Shown piece by piece: positions 51,843 to 64,000 of a stretch of 64,000 nt of DNA. Within the stretch, counting starts at the first letter, position 1. Each line of letters starts with the position of its first letter. Made by a program: the position numbers and the translations under genes. The stretch is from Takakia lepidozioides (lineage: Eukaryota; Streptophyta; Takakiopsida; Takakiales; Takakiaceae). The stretch is taken from NCBI GenBank assembly GCA_030704615.1, contig CM060731.1, positions 93,042,756-93,106,755 on the forward strand, given 5' to 3'. The notes beneath the pieces are model-generated. The model saw only the letters and a list, made by a program, of their open reading frames with translations, was not told the DNA's origin and searched no databases.

Positions 51843-54800
51843 GTGAGTACCATCACCTTACGAAGATCAAGCTCTCAGTTCAGTTTACATCTCTAGGCAT
51901 TCTGTGGCGTGACACCCGAATTGTTCTGCAAGTCTATATTCCCTCAAACTCAGAAAAGTAAGAAGTTTCAAGGGGTTCAGCATCAGAATGTTTGTCTCCA
52001 GGCATGTTGTCCATATCTAGCTAATCCATCTTTTCTGTGCAGATGTAGGGCTTGACAAGGGAGGGGAGGATTTGGAGGGCGTTGAATTTGAAGATGATGA
52101 TGGCTTCTTGGAACTTCAGAGTGACATAGATGAAGATGAGTTTGTTGATGACGAGGAAGATGAGGAAGAGGAAGATGAGGAGGAAGAAGAGGAGGAAGTG
52201 GTCACAGAGGGTGAAGGTGGCCAGGTTGGTTCATACCAGCATGGTTGGAATGATGAGGTTGACTTGGGAGAGATGGTGACGGAGGCAATGACAGAGGGAC
52301 AAGGCCTGGATGGAGGCTTAGGAGCAGTCTGGTCCCAAGACTGCAACAACGAGGGGCTGGATAGAAGAGAGAGGGAGAGGATTTCTTGTATTTTTGGGTA
52401 TGGGGCAAACTTGCAGGAAAGAGTAGAGGAGGAGCTGATGATGGGGCATGCCTTGGAAGGACTACCCGAGCTTAGAAGCCCAAGAAGTGAGCGGCCATCT
52501 ACGGAGAATGCACAGCCTAGTGGGAAAGAAGAACGGGGGTTGGTGGCAGATGCAATTTCCAAGCGCACACGTGCGCACTATTCCCTGGCTGATATGTCGC
52601 TCGACCAGCTTGAGACTTTCCTCCAGGAGTCAGACGAAGAAGATTATTTTCAGAATGTGAATGACGAGGAAGAGTACCGCAAGTTTCTGGCAGCTGTGCA
52701 GGAGAAGATCGAGATGGGAAACAGTGAGAGCAAACAGGTGAGATCACATGGACTCCTAGATATGCACCCAAGTCTACTTTAGGTAGTTGTTTCTTTGGGG
52801 CCTCTCTTTGTATTCTATGCCCTTCCACTTTCTGTCCTCCTCCAAACTGGTCAAGGTCTGTGGCAAGCAACCACAGATGATAGATGTTTCTCTTTCTCTC
52901 CCCCTCTCTCCGCTCCCACACAGCTGACGATTCATTTTCTTGATGGGGTTCGTGGTAGGGGGCCAACTAGAAGATGACAAGGGGGTTTCAGGTTGCAATG
53001 ATCTTGCAGTCTTGATGAGCTTGGATAGCTAAGGGATGGGTGAGTAAAAGCCGCTCAACAGTTTCCAAGTTTATGTCTGAAATAATGCCAACTTAAGTGG
53101 GGCCTGCTGGGAGTGAACCCCCTCCCTTTGCATTTGCTCGTAGATCTTGAAAGCCTCCAAACCCCACCTAACCTTGGCATATCCTGCTATCATTATGGTC
53201 CACATAAACAAAGTTTGTTTAGGCATTTTTTCAAATTTGCTGAGCTCATTATGTATGCATTGTGAAATTGTCGTCTTCATTCTTGGAATTTGCATGATCC
53301 TTATCCAGGAGGATGCAGTGGAGGAGGAGGAAGAGAGTGAGGATGAAGATGCCGACTTTGAGGTTGAGCTTGAAGAAGCTTTAGAGAGCGATGTTGATGA
53401 AGGCACTGATGGAGAGGGTCGGAAAAGAAAGCGTGCTCGTAAACCAGAAACCAGGGAGAAACGGCGGCAAAGAGCAAAGCTGCAAAACAAAGTGCGGCTG
53501 CTGGGGCTTGCCAAGACTCCCCTCCGGCCACTACTGCCCTATGTCGGGGATTTGCCAGCAATTGCCTCTGTTGGAGAACGAAGCAAAATGATGGCTGACA
53601 GAGCAGGTAAAGTGGGGCCCTCAAGTGCTAAGAGACAACCTGCAGTCAATGGGTTTACTGCTCACCAAATTGGGCAGCTGTACTGCTTGATTCATGAACA
53701 TGTGCAGCTGCTTGTGCAAGTATTTGCACTGTGTATCTTAGACCCAGCACGGCAGCAGGAAGCTATTGACACGCATCGAATGCTGATGGAACTAGCTGAG
53801 CAACGGGATTCTGTACTTTCCTGGAAAAAAACCGCGTTCCCTGAGTTCTGTTTCCAGATGCCCTATATCCACCCTTCTGCCACTGAGAATGAAGGGCTGC
53901 CTCTCCCCATCGAATCCCTTGCAAATGCTGCTCCTGGAGTGTCATCTGTGCCAGCAAACAATGCAAGTCACTTTCCCAGTTTGTTATTGGGTCCAGGCTT
54001 GTCTGAGCAGCTTGTGGTTGATGGAAAAGCAACTTTCCTACCCAATTCTTCCTTCCCTGAATCTCTCCTTTTAGGATCTCCATCTCGTTCGATGCTTCCA
54101 CCAAGTTCTTCACTCCTAAGAAGAACCCCCCCCGGTCAAACTTCACAGATATTGAGTACCAGTCAATCACCTGGTGTTGCACCCATCCCCTCTTCGCTAC
54201 TTCCACTGCCTCAAGCTTCATCTTCTCAGGGTCCAAATTTCTTCTCTAAATCTACTGCGGAAGAACTTTGTCCTTTGAAGTGTGGCCATGAACAAGAATG
54301 TGCATCTTCAAGGGATGGTGGGGCAGCACCATTTGATTCTTTGCAAACAGTAGGGTGTTCCAATGTGATTCCTATGTGTATGGCTTCTAGATCAAAAACC
54401 TCTTGTTCTGATGCTGTCCTTAACACACCAGCTCATTTATTTTCAAGCTTTCCTCAAACCAAGTCAAAGGAAGCTATCCCTTTCATTGCCCCAAATCCGG
54501 TAGTTTTGCCCCCTTCATCATTTATATCGGCAACACCAGTATCTGAATGGGTGCCCGTGACATCTGGTCCAGTTCGATCACTTCTGGATGTGGCTCCGCT
54601 TGCTCTTGTTAGAGAGTTTCTGGGAGACATCTCTCAAGGTATGCCCCTTTCCACAAAAGAAATCTCTCTCTCTGTCTTTGTTGTGGTTCTCCCATGTAAT
54701 TCTACTTGTGTTCCCGGCTTCTGGCAGACAGAATAAGTTCCTTTTTTTTCTTTCTCTTGGAGTGCCTGTATGAGGCAGTTTGCCTTTGTGCATCATTTGA

Positions 54801-57800
54801 GGTTTGAGTTGTTCCTCAATGTCCGCGGTCCAATGTTGGTTGCTATGGTGTTACACTTGTGACGTGATGCAAATTTGTAAGATGTTCTGTCCTTTATTTT
54901 TTTCTCTCTGGGACTGATGTGGTAAGTTTTCTCTCTCTCAATGGACTGGATTGCTTCTTCTTCGGGAAGTGGTACATTTTTCCTCTCTTTGCTTGCAGAC
55001 ATGCAATGATCACCAAACCCAATCTTAAACCCAGATGTGGAATGAGAACGGTAGGTCCGGCTGCTCCAGGAGAGCTAACTGATAAAGTACTATACCAGTC
55101 CTGCCAGTCGTCCCGAGGTTGAAGCTTAATTTGAGAACGAGCTGATCACCTGTGAATAGTAAGCTCACCCAGTTGGGCACTTGAGGAACACACCTATCCA
55201 ATTTTGGGGTATGATGTTGAGAAGCGTCCATTTTGGCAGTGCAGTGGTTTGAGGCTCTTGATGCGGCAACCTTTGGATCTCCTTGGGTCTTTGGAGAGAG
55301 AGTCAAAAGACATTTAGTACGAGCATTCTAGAAGAAATGTGGAAGGTCAGAACCATCCCGTATTATGACGGTAAGTCTTACTGCTGGAGTGGGGCTCCAG
55401 TGATGATAATTGAGGCCTCCTGTGGCCCTTCCTGCCTTTCCTCTCTCCCTTTGTCCGCTAATCCAACCGAGCATGGCTCTGTGAGTGGGCTATTAGTGAA
55501 AATTCACAACCATCTCCAGAGGTCCACCCAATAATGGGCTTGAAGGTGGCTATGGCTACCCAAGGGCCAGGGAAACTGATGATAATTACCTTCCACTCTT
55601 GGCAGTTGTACAGGACTACAGGCAACAGCATGTGGAGAATCGGGTGTACCACACGCAATGCGAGCGGGATCAACTGTTTGCAGTTCAAATGCAGAGTGTC
55701 CCCTCTGTAAAGAAGATGACCGGGCATCTCCAGCAAGGGAATATTGGGCAGGGTGGATTGACCTCATCCTTGCCCTCTCAGCCATATGTGAAGAAGACAA
55801 TGGCAGCGGCACTTGTGGAGAGTACAAAGAAGCAGAGCATAGCACCAGTCCCCAAAGATGTAGCCAGAGCTGCAAAGCGATTTCAGCCGTTGTTCAACAA
55901 AGCTCTGTTTCCACACAGAGCACCACCAGCATCTACTGCCAATCGACTGCTGTTTACAGATGCTGAGGATGAGTGAGTGTTGTGGCCTCTTCATGGGATC
56001 TGTTCAAAGTTCAGTCTTCGGTCGGGATGCCTTGCACGTTGACCATCATTTATTTATATGGCTAGTACTGCATATGAGTGAAGTCAGAGTTGCCGGGCGG
56101 TTAGGGAGATTGTAGTACCATATGCGGTGTGTCTTAAATGTCACTGTATGGGGTGGTGGTTGGATTCAAAAGGCTGCTGGCAATGGGGCTCATGACCTAT
56201 AACACTGATTGGAATGCAATTCAGCAACGTTTTCTGCCCTCGAAGTCTACGCATCAGGTATCGTCATATCTCTCTCCTTGTGGATGCTATAAATTTTCTA
56301 TAATGAGAAACTGGGACCGATGGAGTTTGTAAAAGGCCTGCCCACATCAGGCACTAGGCTGAAGTTCAATTATTGGAGGCTGCCCATGTCTTATGGAGGC
56401 ATTTACTTATAAGAACAGAGATGCTGGGGAGCTTACCTTCATGAGAGCTTTCAAGCAGTGATGTAGTCAGTGTTTTCTTTGATTGTTGTGCATGCTTGGG
56501 CTCTGCTTGTGGACATTGTAACGCTCATTCTTGACAGAGTATTGCAGTTGCATGGTCAAGGTGGCGTCCTTAGTACAGGACGGACTTCACCTCCAAGGAT
56601 CGGCAGACAGAGAGACCTCTGACCTTAGTTTGTGTTGTTAATTTCAGTTTCTTGTTCTTTGTCCCATAAGCACTTTGAAGGTTATAAAGTTTAACTGTTT
56701 GTTTATTTCTTCTTCACTGTTAATGTCTCCATCTGGTGAATATATTCAGCCTATAGTTATGTAGAGTAAGACTCGCAGCTTTTTGTGATGGAGGAGATGG
56801 GATGAGATCAGGTGGAAGGCAGGGTTGACTCATTGGCAGAGAGGATATCATTTCACATTATCCAGTCCCCTTGTCCAACTCTCCGAGGCAAATATCAAAG
56901 TCTTTAGCTACTGTACAAGATATGCCTGTCTCAAAGCCAGTGGACTCTAGTGACAGCTGTGTGTTACCGAGGCACAGCAAAATGCAATAAAAAAATGTCA
57001 GTGGGGTAATAAATGTCTATTAGCTCCAGTGCAGGATTGGCTGGCTTAATTCTTTAGAGTTCAAGCGCTCTAGGCTTTTTCCTTCCTCATGAGTTACCCA
57101 CCAGTATTCTTACTAAACTTACTCTGCTTTTGGACTATCGAGCAATTTTGGGTGTTTCGATGCTGACATGGGCAGCGTTCTATGTGCAGATATTTGTGAG
57201 GCAGAAGAATCGGAGCTCTGCAAGAGCTCCAGAAAACTCTATCAAGGTACACTTTTGTAGACATCCTAGTGCCCCGCCCTTCCCTTTCATTTTTCATCGT
57301 CTGTGTTTCGAAGGTTTTCCATAGGATGTGGTCATTGATAAACAAATTTTCTTCAATTGTTTTTAGAGGAATGGAGGAAGCACCCTCGATGAAGCCTTTT
57401 CTCTTTTTCTACGTTTCTTCTTTTGTCTCTTGTTCTTGTGGCCTCTAACTTTCTCTGCACCCATCCCATGGTGCAGAGTAAAAGAAAGAAGGTACTGCTG
57501 ACAAAGAATGTACTCATAAGACGTTGTTTGCCGTAGCCTTGTGGCCATTGACCCCACGCTCAGTTTGAGCGGAACACAAAGGGACAGAAACTACCTTTGT
57601 CAGCTGACGCCGGTAGTATGACTTACCTTGGAACAGACAATTAATCCGAGTTTTCCAGATATCCTCTAGAAATCCCTTCACACAAGCATCAATCTGCTGT
57701 GTGTGGTTTGCCCAATAACTAGTCCCCAAAAGGGCCTGGGCTTTTGTCTCAGCCTCGAGACTTTCAAAGTTGGTAAACAAAGGCACAATTCCCTTGATGG

Positions 57801-60800
57801 ATTTGAAGAGGGCATCTCTCTTGTGTGAGTACCCAGGACAGTGAATCAGAAAATGAATATTGTCTTCAGGTTGACCACACAACAGGCAATTGCAATCCCT
57901 CTTTCCTCTCTGCATCTGTTTGCTGTTCAAAGGTAGGCTTCCCGCCCTGAGTTTAAATTTCAGTCTAGTGCCGAGGACGGGTAAACCCTTGAGGTCACTA
58001 GAGACTTAGCCTGGTTGGAGTTATCAACCCATACTGCAGATGCGTACTCCAAGGCAGGCCTAATAACGCGGCAAAGCGTGGTTTTTTTTACTTCAGAGTT
58101 GATCCCTCTGCAGTGGAAAATGTAGTGAGACTCTTTGCGCTTGTCAGATTGAACGCTTTTTGAATATGTGCATTCCAATTACAGTTGGAGGAAAACTCAA
58201 CGCCAAGGTATGGGTATGAAGGGAGGACCAGAATCTGTCCTTGTCAGACCTTTACTTATGATTAACAGAGATGCTCAGCTCCACCTACAAAGACTTTCCA
58301 GAATTACTGATTCTTTTAGAGCTTTAGTATTTTAGAAGTTTTTAGATTTGGAACTCACGGGAACTTTCAATTGTTACCATAGGCCCTTTGGCGGTCAGTG
58401 GATTTGATAAAGTTTCTCCTCAGACAATCTGTGTGCTTTCATCATCTTCAGTTAATGGACAGTTCCGGAGGGTGGCCGAAGTTGATTGTGACCTCTTCCA
58501 AGCCATGATGCTAGCTAGAACTACTTATGTTTGCTCTGAATAACCTGAGCATTCTTTCACTCAATTGTTTCTTGCTGTTTGCTGCTGTTGTTCTCAGTCT
58601 GTGCGGCGAATGAAGGCATCTTCGTTAACGACTGAAGAGAAAGCCTGCATACAAGAGGTATAATTTCTCCCACAACCAACTGGCGAATTGAAAGGAGCCA
58701 AACATTAGTATTGGGGACTTATGTGAGAAGGATGGAAGATCTACATTTGTAAGTACGACCATATTAAAAGGATCGTAGAGGCTGTCTGGAAGAGTGACCT
58801 CTGGCAGAGTGACTCAAAATAGAGAAAGAGAAAAATTGTGACTAGTGAATGTTTGAGGATCCAAGAATGAAGAAATGGAGGCACGCACAAGGGGACAGAT
58901 GCGCGGACATGGAACTAGAGGGACTGGAATGGTATTCAATTGAGCACTTATGAAGACACAAATGGGAATGTGAGTGTAAACCAAATGAGAATCTCAACCT
59001 TTTGACAACACTGGCTGGTACAGGGGCTCACTTATCACAAATATGATTGGGCCAAAGTTTGGCAATTTTGTGTTCCACATCGTGACCCAACAACATTGCC
59101 CCGTCAGTGGCGTATTGCTCTCGGAACTCAAAAGTCGTACAAATCAAATGAGATAAACAAAGAAAAGCGGCGGTTGTATGAAGCTGGAAGACGCCAAGCT
59201 ATGATTGCACGGATGGATGGCAGCCTGGACATTGAGGTGACGAACAGCTTCACAATTAGTTTGATATTTCTTTTGTTTTGAGTTGGAGATGGAACCAAGG
59301 GTGTGTGATGCATAGCGACAGTTTTAAACACTGGAAAAAGGTGTAATTGCATGGTGAGTGGCAAGCAAGTATCAATCAGAGGCACAAGTATTCATTCAAA
59401 TTTTAGAACAATCTTGGAGGATTGATATTCCTTCCTTTTTCACCTACAGGAGGAGACAGGGCCTTCTTCTTTCTTGGACATGGCCAAGGAGAGAGGAGAG
59501 GACTGTAGCGCAGACGAGGATGAAGATGTTTCAGAGGAGGCATACATCCGTGATGCTTTCTTAGCTGACTGGAACCCCCAGTCAGCCATCAGCTCATTGT
59601 CTGCTGGGATTCCTCCGATTGTTGCTGCAGGAATTCCTACAATGTCTGAATCTTACACACCTGTGGGTACCGTATCCCCAGTGTCCAAAAGAAAACGATT
59701 GACAGTCAATGCTCCCCAGCCAACAGTTCCTGCCTCCATCCCGTGTGTACCTATGGACCTTTTAAGTCCTTACATGCCTCCATGCTATGTACCTAGTCGG
59801 CGGTGTTCAACAAAGCAAACAATCAAACTGGCCCCCGGTCTGCCCTCATTAAAGCTTCCACCTTCTGTTCGTGTTCTCTCTCAGTCCAAGGCTGAAGACC
59901 TGCAAGCATTTGCTCTTCTTAGCAACAAAATTGCTTCTGGTCTACAGGGTTGCATGGCTGTTCCCTCATGGGTTCTGCCGCGAGGACAGGATGAAGTTGG
60001 AATAAGGAAGGCACCAGCCACCCTATTTGCCCCACCCTTCCAAGGTGTCACCTCTACAGCGCCCCTACAGGTGACTAGTAGCTGGAAAGTTTCACCTCCA
60101 GTAAGCGCACGTGTACAGGAAGGGGGAGTATTGCCCACCTCTGGCAAGCGCAAGCGCGTGCAGCAACCTGCACCCACTGACCCACCAAGGAAGAGAATGC
60201 AGGAGGACAAGGGTCAAAACCAGCCATTAATGATCAGCAATCAGGCAATGTTTCCCACCAGTCAGGCTGCTATGTTGAAGAAGATCGCCCACAATCAACC
60301 TGTTCCCCAGTCTCAAGCAGTGGGCGAGTCATTGTTACATCCTTTGTTGCTGAAGCCTGGGTCAGATGCTGTCTTGAAGCCAGCTGCTTCTTCTCCAGTC
60401 ACCCCACCCCAGCTTGAAAATCCAGTGCAATCTCCGACGCAACAAGCACAACAATTCCATCCCTTCTTTGGGGGACCAAAGGGTGGGGGGAGGACATCTT
60501 CACCTGTGAGCCCTTCGTTGTCTCCCTCAAGACAGAAGAAGATACGTGGAGCATCTGAGTTTCACCCTTCACTTCAGCATCCATCCTGTTCACCAAAATC
60601 ATTGCAAGGTGTTTCTGGTGTGGACCCTAGTGAAGGCCTCCCATGCCAGGTCGCACAATCTGCATGCGTTTCAGGTGTTTTGATCAACTCTCCAAATTCT
60701 ATATCATCTCCCACATTATCGCACCATAAACCCCCATCAGCGTCCAAGGAAACAACGCCTTATGATGAGTGCATTTCTATACCCTCAACAGCTAGCCGCC

Positions 60801-63481
60801 CGATGCTTCAACCTGAATCCTTGACTGATGCACAAAATTCTGGGCTACTGCCACAGGCTCTGCAGCCATCAAAGTTAGTGGCTCTAGGTGGGAATGAACA
60901 CATACGTGTACATGATAGTATGGAATGTTTTCAGATTTCAACCGGTTTGTCAAATGACAAAATTGGTTTGGAACAACGACAGGCAGGAAGGAAGACAATT
61001 GGTGCATGGATGAGTCAAGGACAAAGGAATTTCGCTGGAGGGGAAAAAAAGCAATCCTTGTGCAGCAAGAAGCCAGAATTGCTATTGCGGGCAACAACCT
61101 ACGGAACTCAGGTTGTGGATAGGCTGCAACTTAGAGAAACACCTCTTCTAACAAATGCCTTGCACCTCCTTGGACGGCAGGACGGTTCAAATTTTCAGGA
61201 AGTGCAGGGAGCTGTAAGAACCACCAAAACCCGACGAGGCAGGGGTTCAGGTGAGTCATTTGTAGGTATTTTATGTAAATCATTGTGATGAGCATTGTCG
61301 TTTTGTTCACATTGTCCTTAGGATGAAGGGGAAAGTTTCCAGGTCTTAAAAAGTGTTATGTATGGGTGGATCTTGGATTCAATGACATCCAACGATTTTG
61401 AAATGCATCATTTTATATTGTACAACACATATCTAGTATAATCTGGTCATTGTGTTGAATTGCTTTTAATCAAAAATCAGGTGAGGCAGGGGTTTAGGGG
61501 AGTCTTATTGTTGTAACTAATCACCATGATTAGTGTTGTTGCATGTGTAAATCTGAATCACCTTTTTATTTGCCACTTGCTGTCTTCAGAATAAAATCTA
61601 TACACTTCCCAAGCCTATGGCAAGGCCACAATTGTAGCATGCACAATTGACCACCAGCTGATGGTATCTTTAATTCCTTGTGAACCTTTTTACCTGCTGC
61701 TATGATGACCTCTATAGAGTGAATAGGGATCATTCCTTAGTGACCGTGGTATTTTCCCTTGTCATAGTTCCAACCTGAGTGGATCCTGGTGTGCATGCAT
61801 GCAACTGAGGTAATAAGGTGTAACTTGTGTCTCCATGTGCGGGTGTGATATTCATCAAAATATTGGTGCAGGTATCCGGGCGATTGCAAGGGGCCGTAAA
61901 AAGAAAGAAACCAAGAAACAACAGGAGACAAACATAGATGATGGGAATGAGGAGCCGCACTTGGAACCACATATGATAGTTATGGAGCAAGAAGAGCTTA
62001 GCAATTCCGATTACAACAGTGGCCAATTTTATTATGAGGACATCTTCGAGAGTGCTAGAAGGGTATTTCAAGTCCTTCCTTGAAATCCTATTATCATTGT
62101 TTTGAGTTGTTCATCATTGGTCTGAGCTTTCCATTTTTAGCTATCTACCTAACATCAGATCTGTCATAGTTGCAATATAACTTTGGAATTCATCTCTTCG
62201 AGACCCACCAACACACCCTCAATTAGTTTATGGTTCACTTTTACACGGTCAGCCTGCTTAAAAACATCTCAACAAGTTTATGGCCCACTATTAGACCTTC
62301 AGCAAACTTGTTCCCTAACCACAAACTCCCTCAAGTCTATGGCTCACGTCCTCTAGCATGCTTGTTCCCAATCACAGGAGGTAGTTAGTATGAGGTTGAA
62401 ATTTAACAGCAAATCTATCATAGCTGAAAGGTAACTTTGTAACCCCCTCTTCAAGATGAGCTAAACTTCCCAACAACAAAATCCTTTGAGTTTATGGCTC
62501 ACTTCCAGAGTTTCTGCATGGTTGTTCACAGCCATAATAAGCTAGCTAACCAATATGGAATGAGTTCTCAGCCATAGCAAGCGTACGGAATGCATTTGGA
62601 AACTTACCAGCAAAATCTATCATACTTGTGTTTTAATTTTGTACTCCTCTCTTCAAGGTGAGCTGAAAAGTGGTTATAGGTATTCACAATTCTTGCCATT
62701 CTTCTCAACACTATCCATTCCTAGTACACTAATGCAAGTTGGTAATGCTGCTCATGTATGTGTTGTTGTGTTGAATCTAACATACTTTTGGTTTTAATAC
62801 TAGCAATGGTACTTATGTGTTGAATTTGACATCTAACACACTTATGTTGTGTGTTTGTCTCTCCCGACATCAATTATAAGGCGGCCTCCGTAGGCTTCAA
62901 TGACATAGCCCAGACAGACACTTGTCCCATCAGGCAAAATGATTCTGGTGACACAGATGTACATAGAATATCTGAAGAGGGAAAGACGATGCCATCCTCA
63001 ACTTTAAATGAAGATAGGGCTCCCGGCCAACGAGGCAGAAAACGGGACATTCGGGTCCCCTCCAGGTTTACGAACAATGATCGGCTTGAGCTTGAGTACT
63101 GGGCGAAACAAAAACAAAATGCAAAAAGGGGGGTGGGGAAAGAGAAGGGGGTACTGCTTGGGCTTGGGAGCGGTCGTGGCAGCAAGAGGAAAGATGTGAA
63201 AGAAATCATGGAAGCCACAAATTGTGCTATCGATGGTGTTAGGACAGGGAGTGGGCCAATGATCTCTAAGGTAGGGGATAAAGGAGGTAAGTACCTTAAA
63301 AATGGTTCAAGGAAAAGGGGGGGTGGCATGCAACGAGGGAAAAGTAGTGATGAAAGGTCCTCAAATGAGATGCAAAAGGTGAGTACTGAAAGTGACAAGG
63401 GAACAACACTTGGTCGTGGTGGTTCTGCTAGCAAAGGTGGGGTGGAGAGAGACCCAACTGCACAGGGTTACCATGCACAAG
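49658..63481 (+). CDS. Plant GON4-like nuclear regulator gene (11 exons seen, 3' end outside)
   Basis: Exons by splice sites and phase: 49,658-51,842, 52,043-52,737, 53,309-54,638, 55,606-55,972, 56,173-56,257, 57,190-57,246, 58,598-58,657, 59,024-59,236, 59,450-61,250, 61,872-62,062 and 62,881-63,481. The frame is open throughout. The protein has an acidic N-terminus (DADFNPYLQRLPFGEA) and a conserved core (FTAHQIGQLYCLIHEHVQLL, VPVTSGPVRSLLDVAPLALV, NRLLFTDAEDELLAMGLMTY, WQFCVPHRDPTTLPRQWRIA). These are hallmarks of plant homologues of GON-4-like proteins, which act in the nucleus in transcriptional control. The C-terminal SANT/Myb-like part expected for the family would lie to the right. 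The start ATG is the first in frame; an upstream exon is possible. Introns hold LINE, LTR and PPR debris. Confidence 0.88.
52043..52737 (+). CDS. GON4-like gene, exon 2: acidic region
   Basis: After the acceptor TTCTGTGCAG the frame reads DVGLDKGGEDLEGVEFEDDD and a run of Asp and Glu (about 52,110-52,200). It then reads SKRTRAHYSLADMSLDQLET and FLQESDEEDYFQNVNDEEEY, a moderately conserved helix region. The donor follows AGCAAACAG in phase 0. Confidence 0.88.
53023..53060 (+). repeat. 38-bp TE1 LTR-end remnant in GON4-like intron 2
   Basis: Identical to the last 38 bases of the copy B LTR (14,430-14,467) except one base. No more of the LTR is present on either side. Confidence 0.85.
53095..53245 (-). 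pseudogene. PPR fragment in GON4-like intron 2
   Basis: Antisense to the host gene. It reads KFEKMPKQTLFMWTIMIAGY with AKVRWGLEAFKIYEQMQREGV further on, a nearly complete PLS-type repeat with worn flanks. No start and no neighbouring repeats in frame. Confidence 0.75.
53309..54638 (+). CDS. GON4-like gene, exon 3: conserved core
   Basis: It begins EDAVEEEEESEDEDADFEVE, passes a basic patch (RKRKRARKPETREKRRQRAK, a likely nuclear localisation signal) and reaches the signature FTAHQIGQLYCLIHEHVQLL, CILDPARQQEA and FPEFCFQMPYIHPS. A Ser/Pro-rich linker leads to RSLLDVAPLALVREFLGDIS. The length and order agree with plant relatives. Confidence 0.92.
55318..55400 (+). pseudogene. LINE fragment in GON4-like intron 3
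   Basis: ILEEMWKVRTIPYYDGKSY matches FLEDIWKTQINSIYEGKSY of the LINE at 7.9 kb; the DNA shares GGTAAGTCTTACT. The rest is lost or too diverged. Confidence 0.55.
55606..59236 (+). CDS. GON4-like gene, exons 4 to 8: conserved middle
   Basis: Exon 4 (55,606-55,972) starts VVQDYRQQHVENR and ends NRLLFTDAEDE. Exon 5 (56,173-56,257) reads LLAMGLMTYNTDWNAIQQRF. Exon 6 (57,190-57,246) reads IFVRQKNRSSARAPENSIK. Exon 7 (58,598-58,657) reads SVRRMKASSLTTEEKACIQE. Exon 8 (59,024-59,236) reads GLTYHKYDWAKVWQFCVPHR and LPRQWRIALGTQKSYKSNEI. Every junction restores codon phase with GT-AG introns. These short exons are the most conserved part of the family. Confidence 0.93.
56316..56390 (+). pseudogene. 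LINE fragment in GON4-like intron 5
   Basis: KGLPTSGTRLKFN matches KGLPTLGTRLKFK of the LINE at 7.58 kb. This piece is upstream of the intron 3 piece in LINE order, so the two are not a simple split copy. Confidence 0.6.
57500..58225 (-). pseudogene. LINE C-terminal fragment in GON4-like intron 6
   Basis: On the minus strand it reads NWNAHIQKAF, then RGINSEVKKTTLCRVIRPAL and EYASAVW. After a deletion and frame change come CLLCGQPEDNIHFLIHC and GFLEDIWKTRIN to the 3' end near 57,510. It is closely related to the insertion at 7,378-8,090. It extends a little further upstream, which shows that the other copy is 5'-truncated. Confidence 0.85.
59450..63481 (+). CDS. GON4-like gene, exons 9 to 11
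   Basis: Exon 9 (59,450-61,250) opens with EETGPSSFLDMAKERGED and SEEAYIRDAFLADWNP, both family-like, then a long Pro/Ser/Gln-rich disordered region ending RTTKTRRGRGSG. Exon 10 (61,872-62,062) is basic then acidic (IRAIARGRKKKETKKQQ, QFYYEDIFESARR). Exon 11 (62,881-63,481) is Lys/Arg/Gly-rich (GQRGRKRDIRVPSRF) and ends at CACAAG|GTTAGC. From 63,482 to the right edge the DNA is intron. Confidence 0.82.
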
Positions 63482-63776
63482 GTTAGCTGTGTGACTGACA
63501 TGTTTTTGTCTTTGTCCTTTGGTGCGTGTGCATCTGTTTCTCCCTCTTGTTCCATTAGCTTAAAACAAAGGAATAGGTCTACCTCTAGGATTAAGAAGTG
63601 CAATTTTAGACGTAGTGATTGAGTCAAATTCTGGCATGCATCAAGAATAGAAGAAAGGAGAGGGGAAGTGGGATGAGGAATGAACAAGACTGGTTACGTT
63701 TGCATGTGTTCATTCCTCAATGCTTTTCCCTCTTGTTCTTTTCTCCTTTGTTATTTGTGTGTTTTGTTTTGCTGCC

Positions 63777-63892
63777 CTTGCATGTGTGCAACCCTTCCTC
63801 TTTTCTTTTGTACTCCTTGCAACCTGTTTGTCTTGGGTGCTCTTGCATTTGTGCAACCCTTGCTCTTCTCTTTGTCTTCGTTGCATGCCATT
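63777..63892 (+). repeat. 66-bp tandem duplication in the last intron
   Basis: CTTGCATGTGTGCAACCCTT at 63,777 recurs as CTTGCATTTGTGCAACCCTT at 63,843, with similar pyrimidine-rich text after each. Confidence 0.75.
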
Positions 63893-64000
63893 CTCTTCAG
63901 AGTTTAAGTCCAGATTGTTTGATTTGGGGACAACCATGCTTACAAAAGTTGGCAATAAACCTGTTCTCTCTACTGTTTCTCTCTCTATATAGTTGTTAAC

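Overview
The window reads as nuclear DNA of a large-genome land plant, most likely seed-free (fern-like or similar); the species cannot be fixed from the sequence. The reasons are a spliced gene of the plant GON4-like family, PPR fragments of the land-plant PLS type, a chromodomain Ty3/gypsy retrotransposon with an initiator-Met-type primer site, tRNA-derived SINEs, LINE debris and a Helitron remnant. Only one locus looks like an ordinary working gene. The rest is layered repeat sequence and decayed genes.

Layout. 0-5.3 kb: gag-bearing LTR element on the minus strand (gag runs off the left edge), a mosaic LTR, more gag debris and a 53-bp palindromic tandem array. 5.3-12.2 kb: no clear gene at first, then a 5'-truncated LINE with a 17-bp target duplication, a decayed multi-exon gene of unknown type and a CpG-rich block. 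12.2 kb: a SINE. 13.5-15.5 kb: second copy of the first LTR element. 15.5-22.1 kb: two copies of a LINE-like ORF1 element (TE3 here). 23.4-30.4 kb: a complete chromovirus insertion (LTRs of about 722 bp, 5-bp target duplication AACAT) whose genes are broken. 30.6-33.0 kb: what looks like the continuation of TE3, with a 2A-like peptide motif. 33-36 kb: a small inverted-repeat element, PPR debris and an unrecognised coding remnant.

36.1-43.9 kb is the most unusual part. Two head-to-head copies of an intron-containing gene seem to join a ParB-like nuclease fold to a DNA methyltransferase fold in which the catalytic motif precedes the SAM-binding motif. Both copies carry stops or frameshifts. Between them lies an array of 26-bp palindromes on a 53-bp period. 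The same palindrome occurs singly in two introns of one copy, and in the other copy the homologous intron holds the whole array.

44-48 kb: a third TE3 copy, a complex tandem repeat carrying a Helitron helicase tail, and a second SINE with a clear target duplication. 49.6 kb to the right edge: the GON4-like gene on the plus strand, 11 recognised exons with matching splice phases and a 3' end outside the window. Its introns contain LINE, LTR and PPR fragments.
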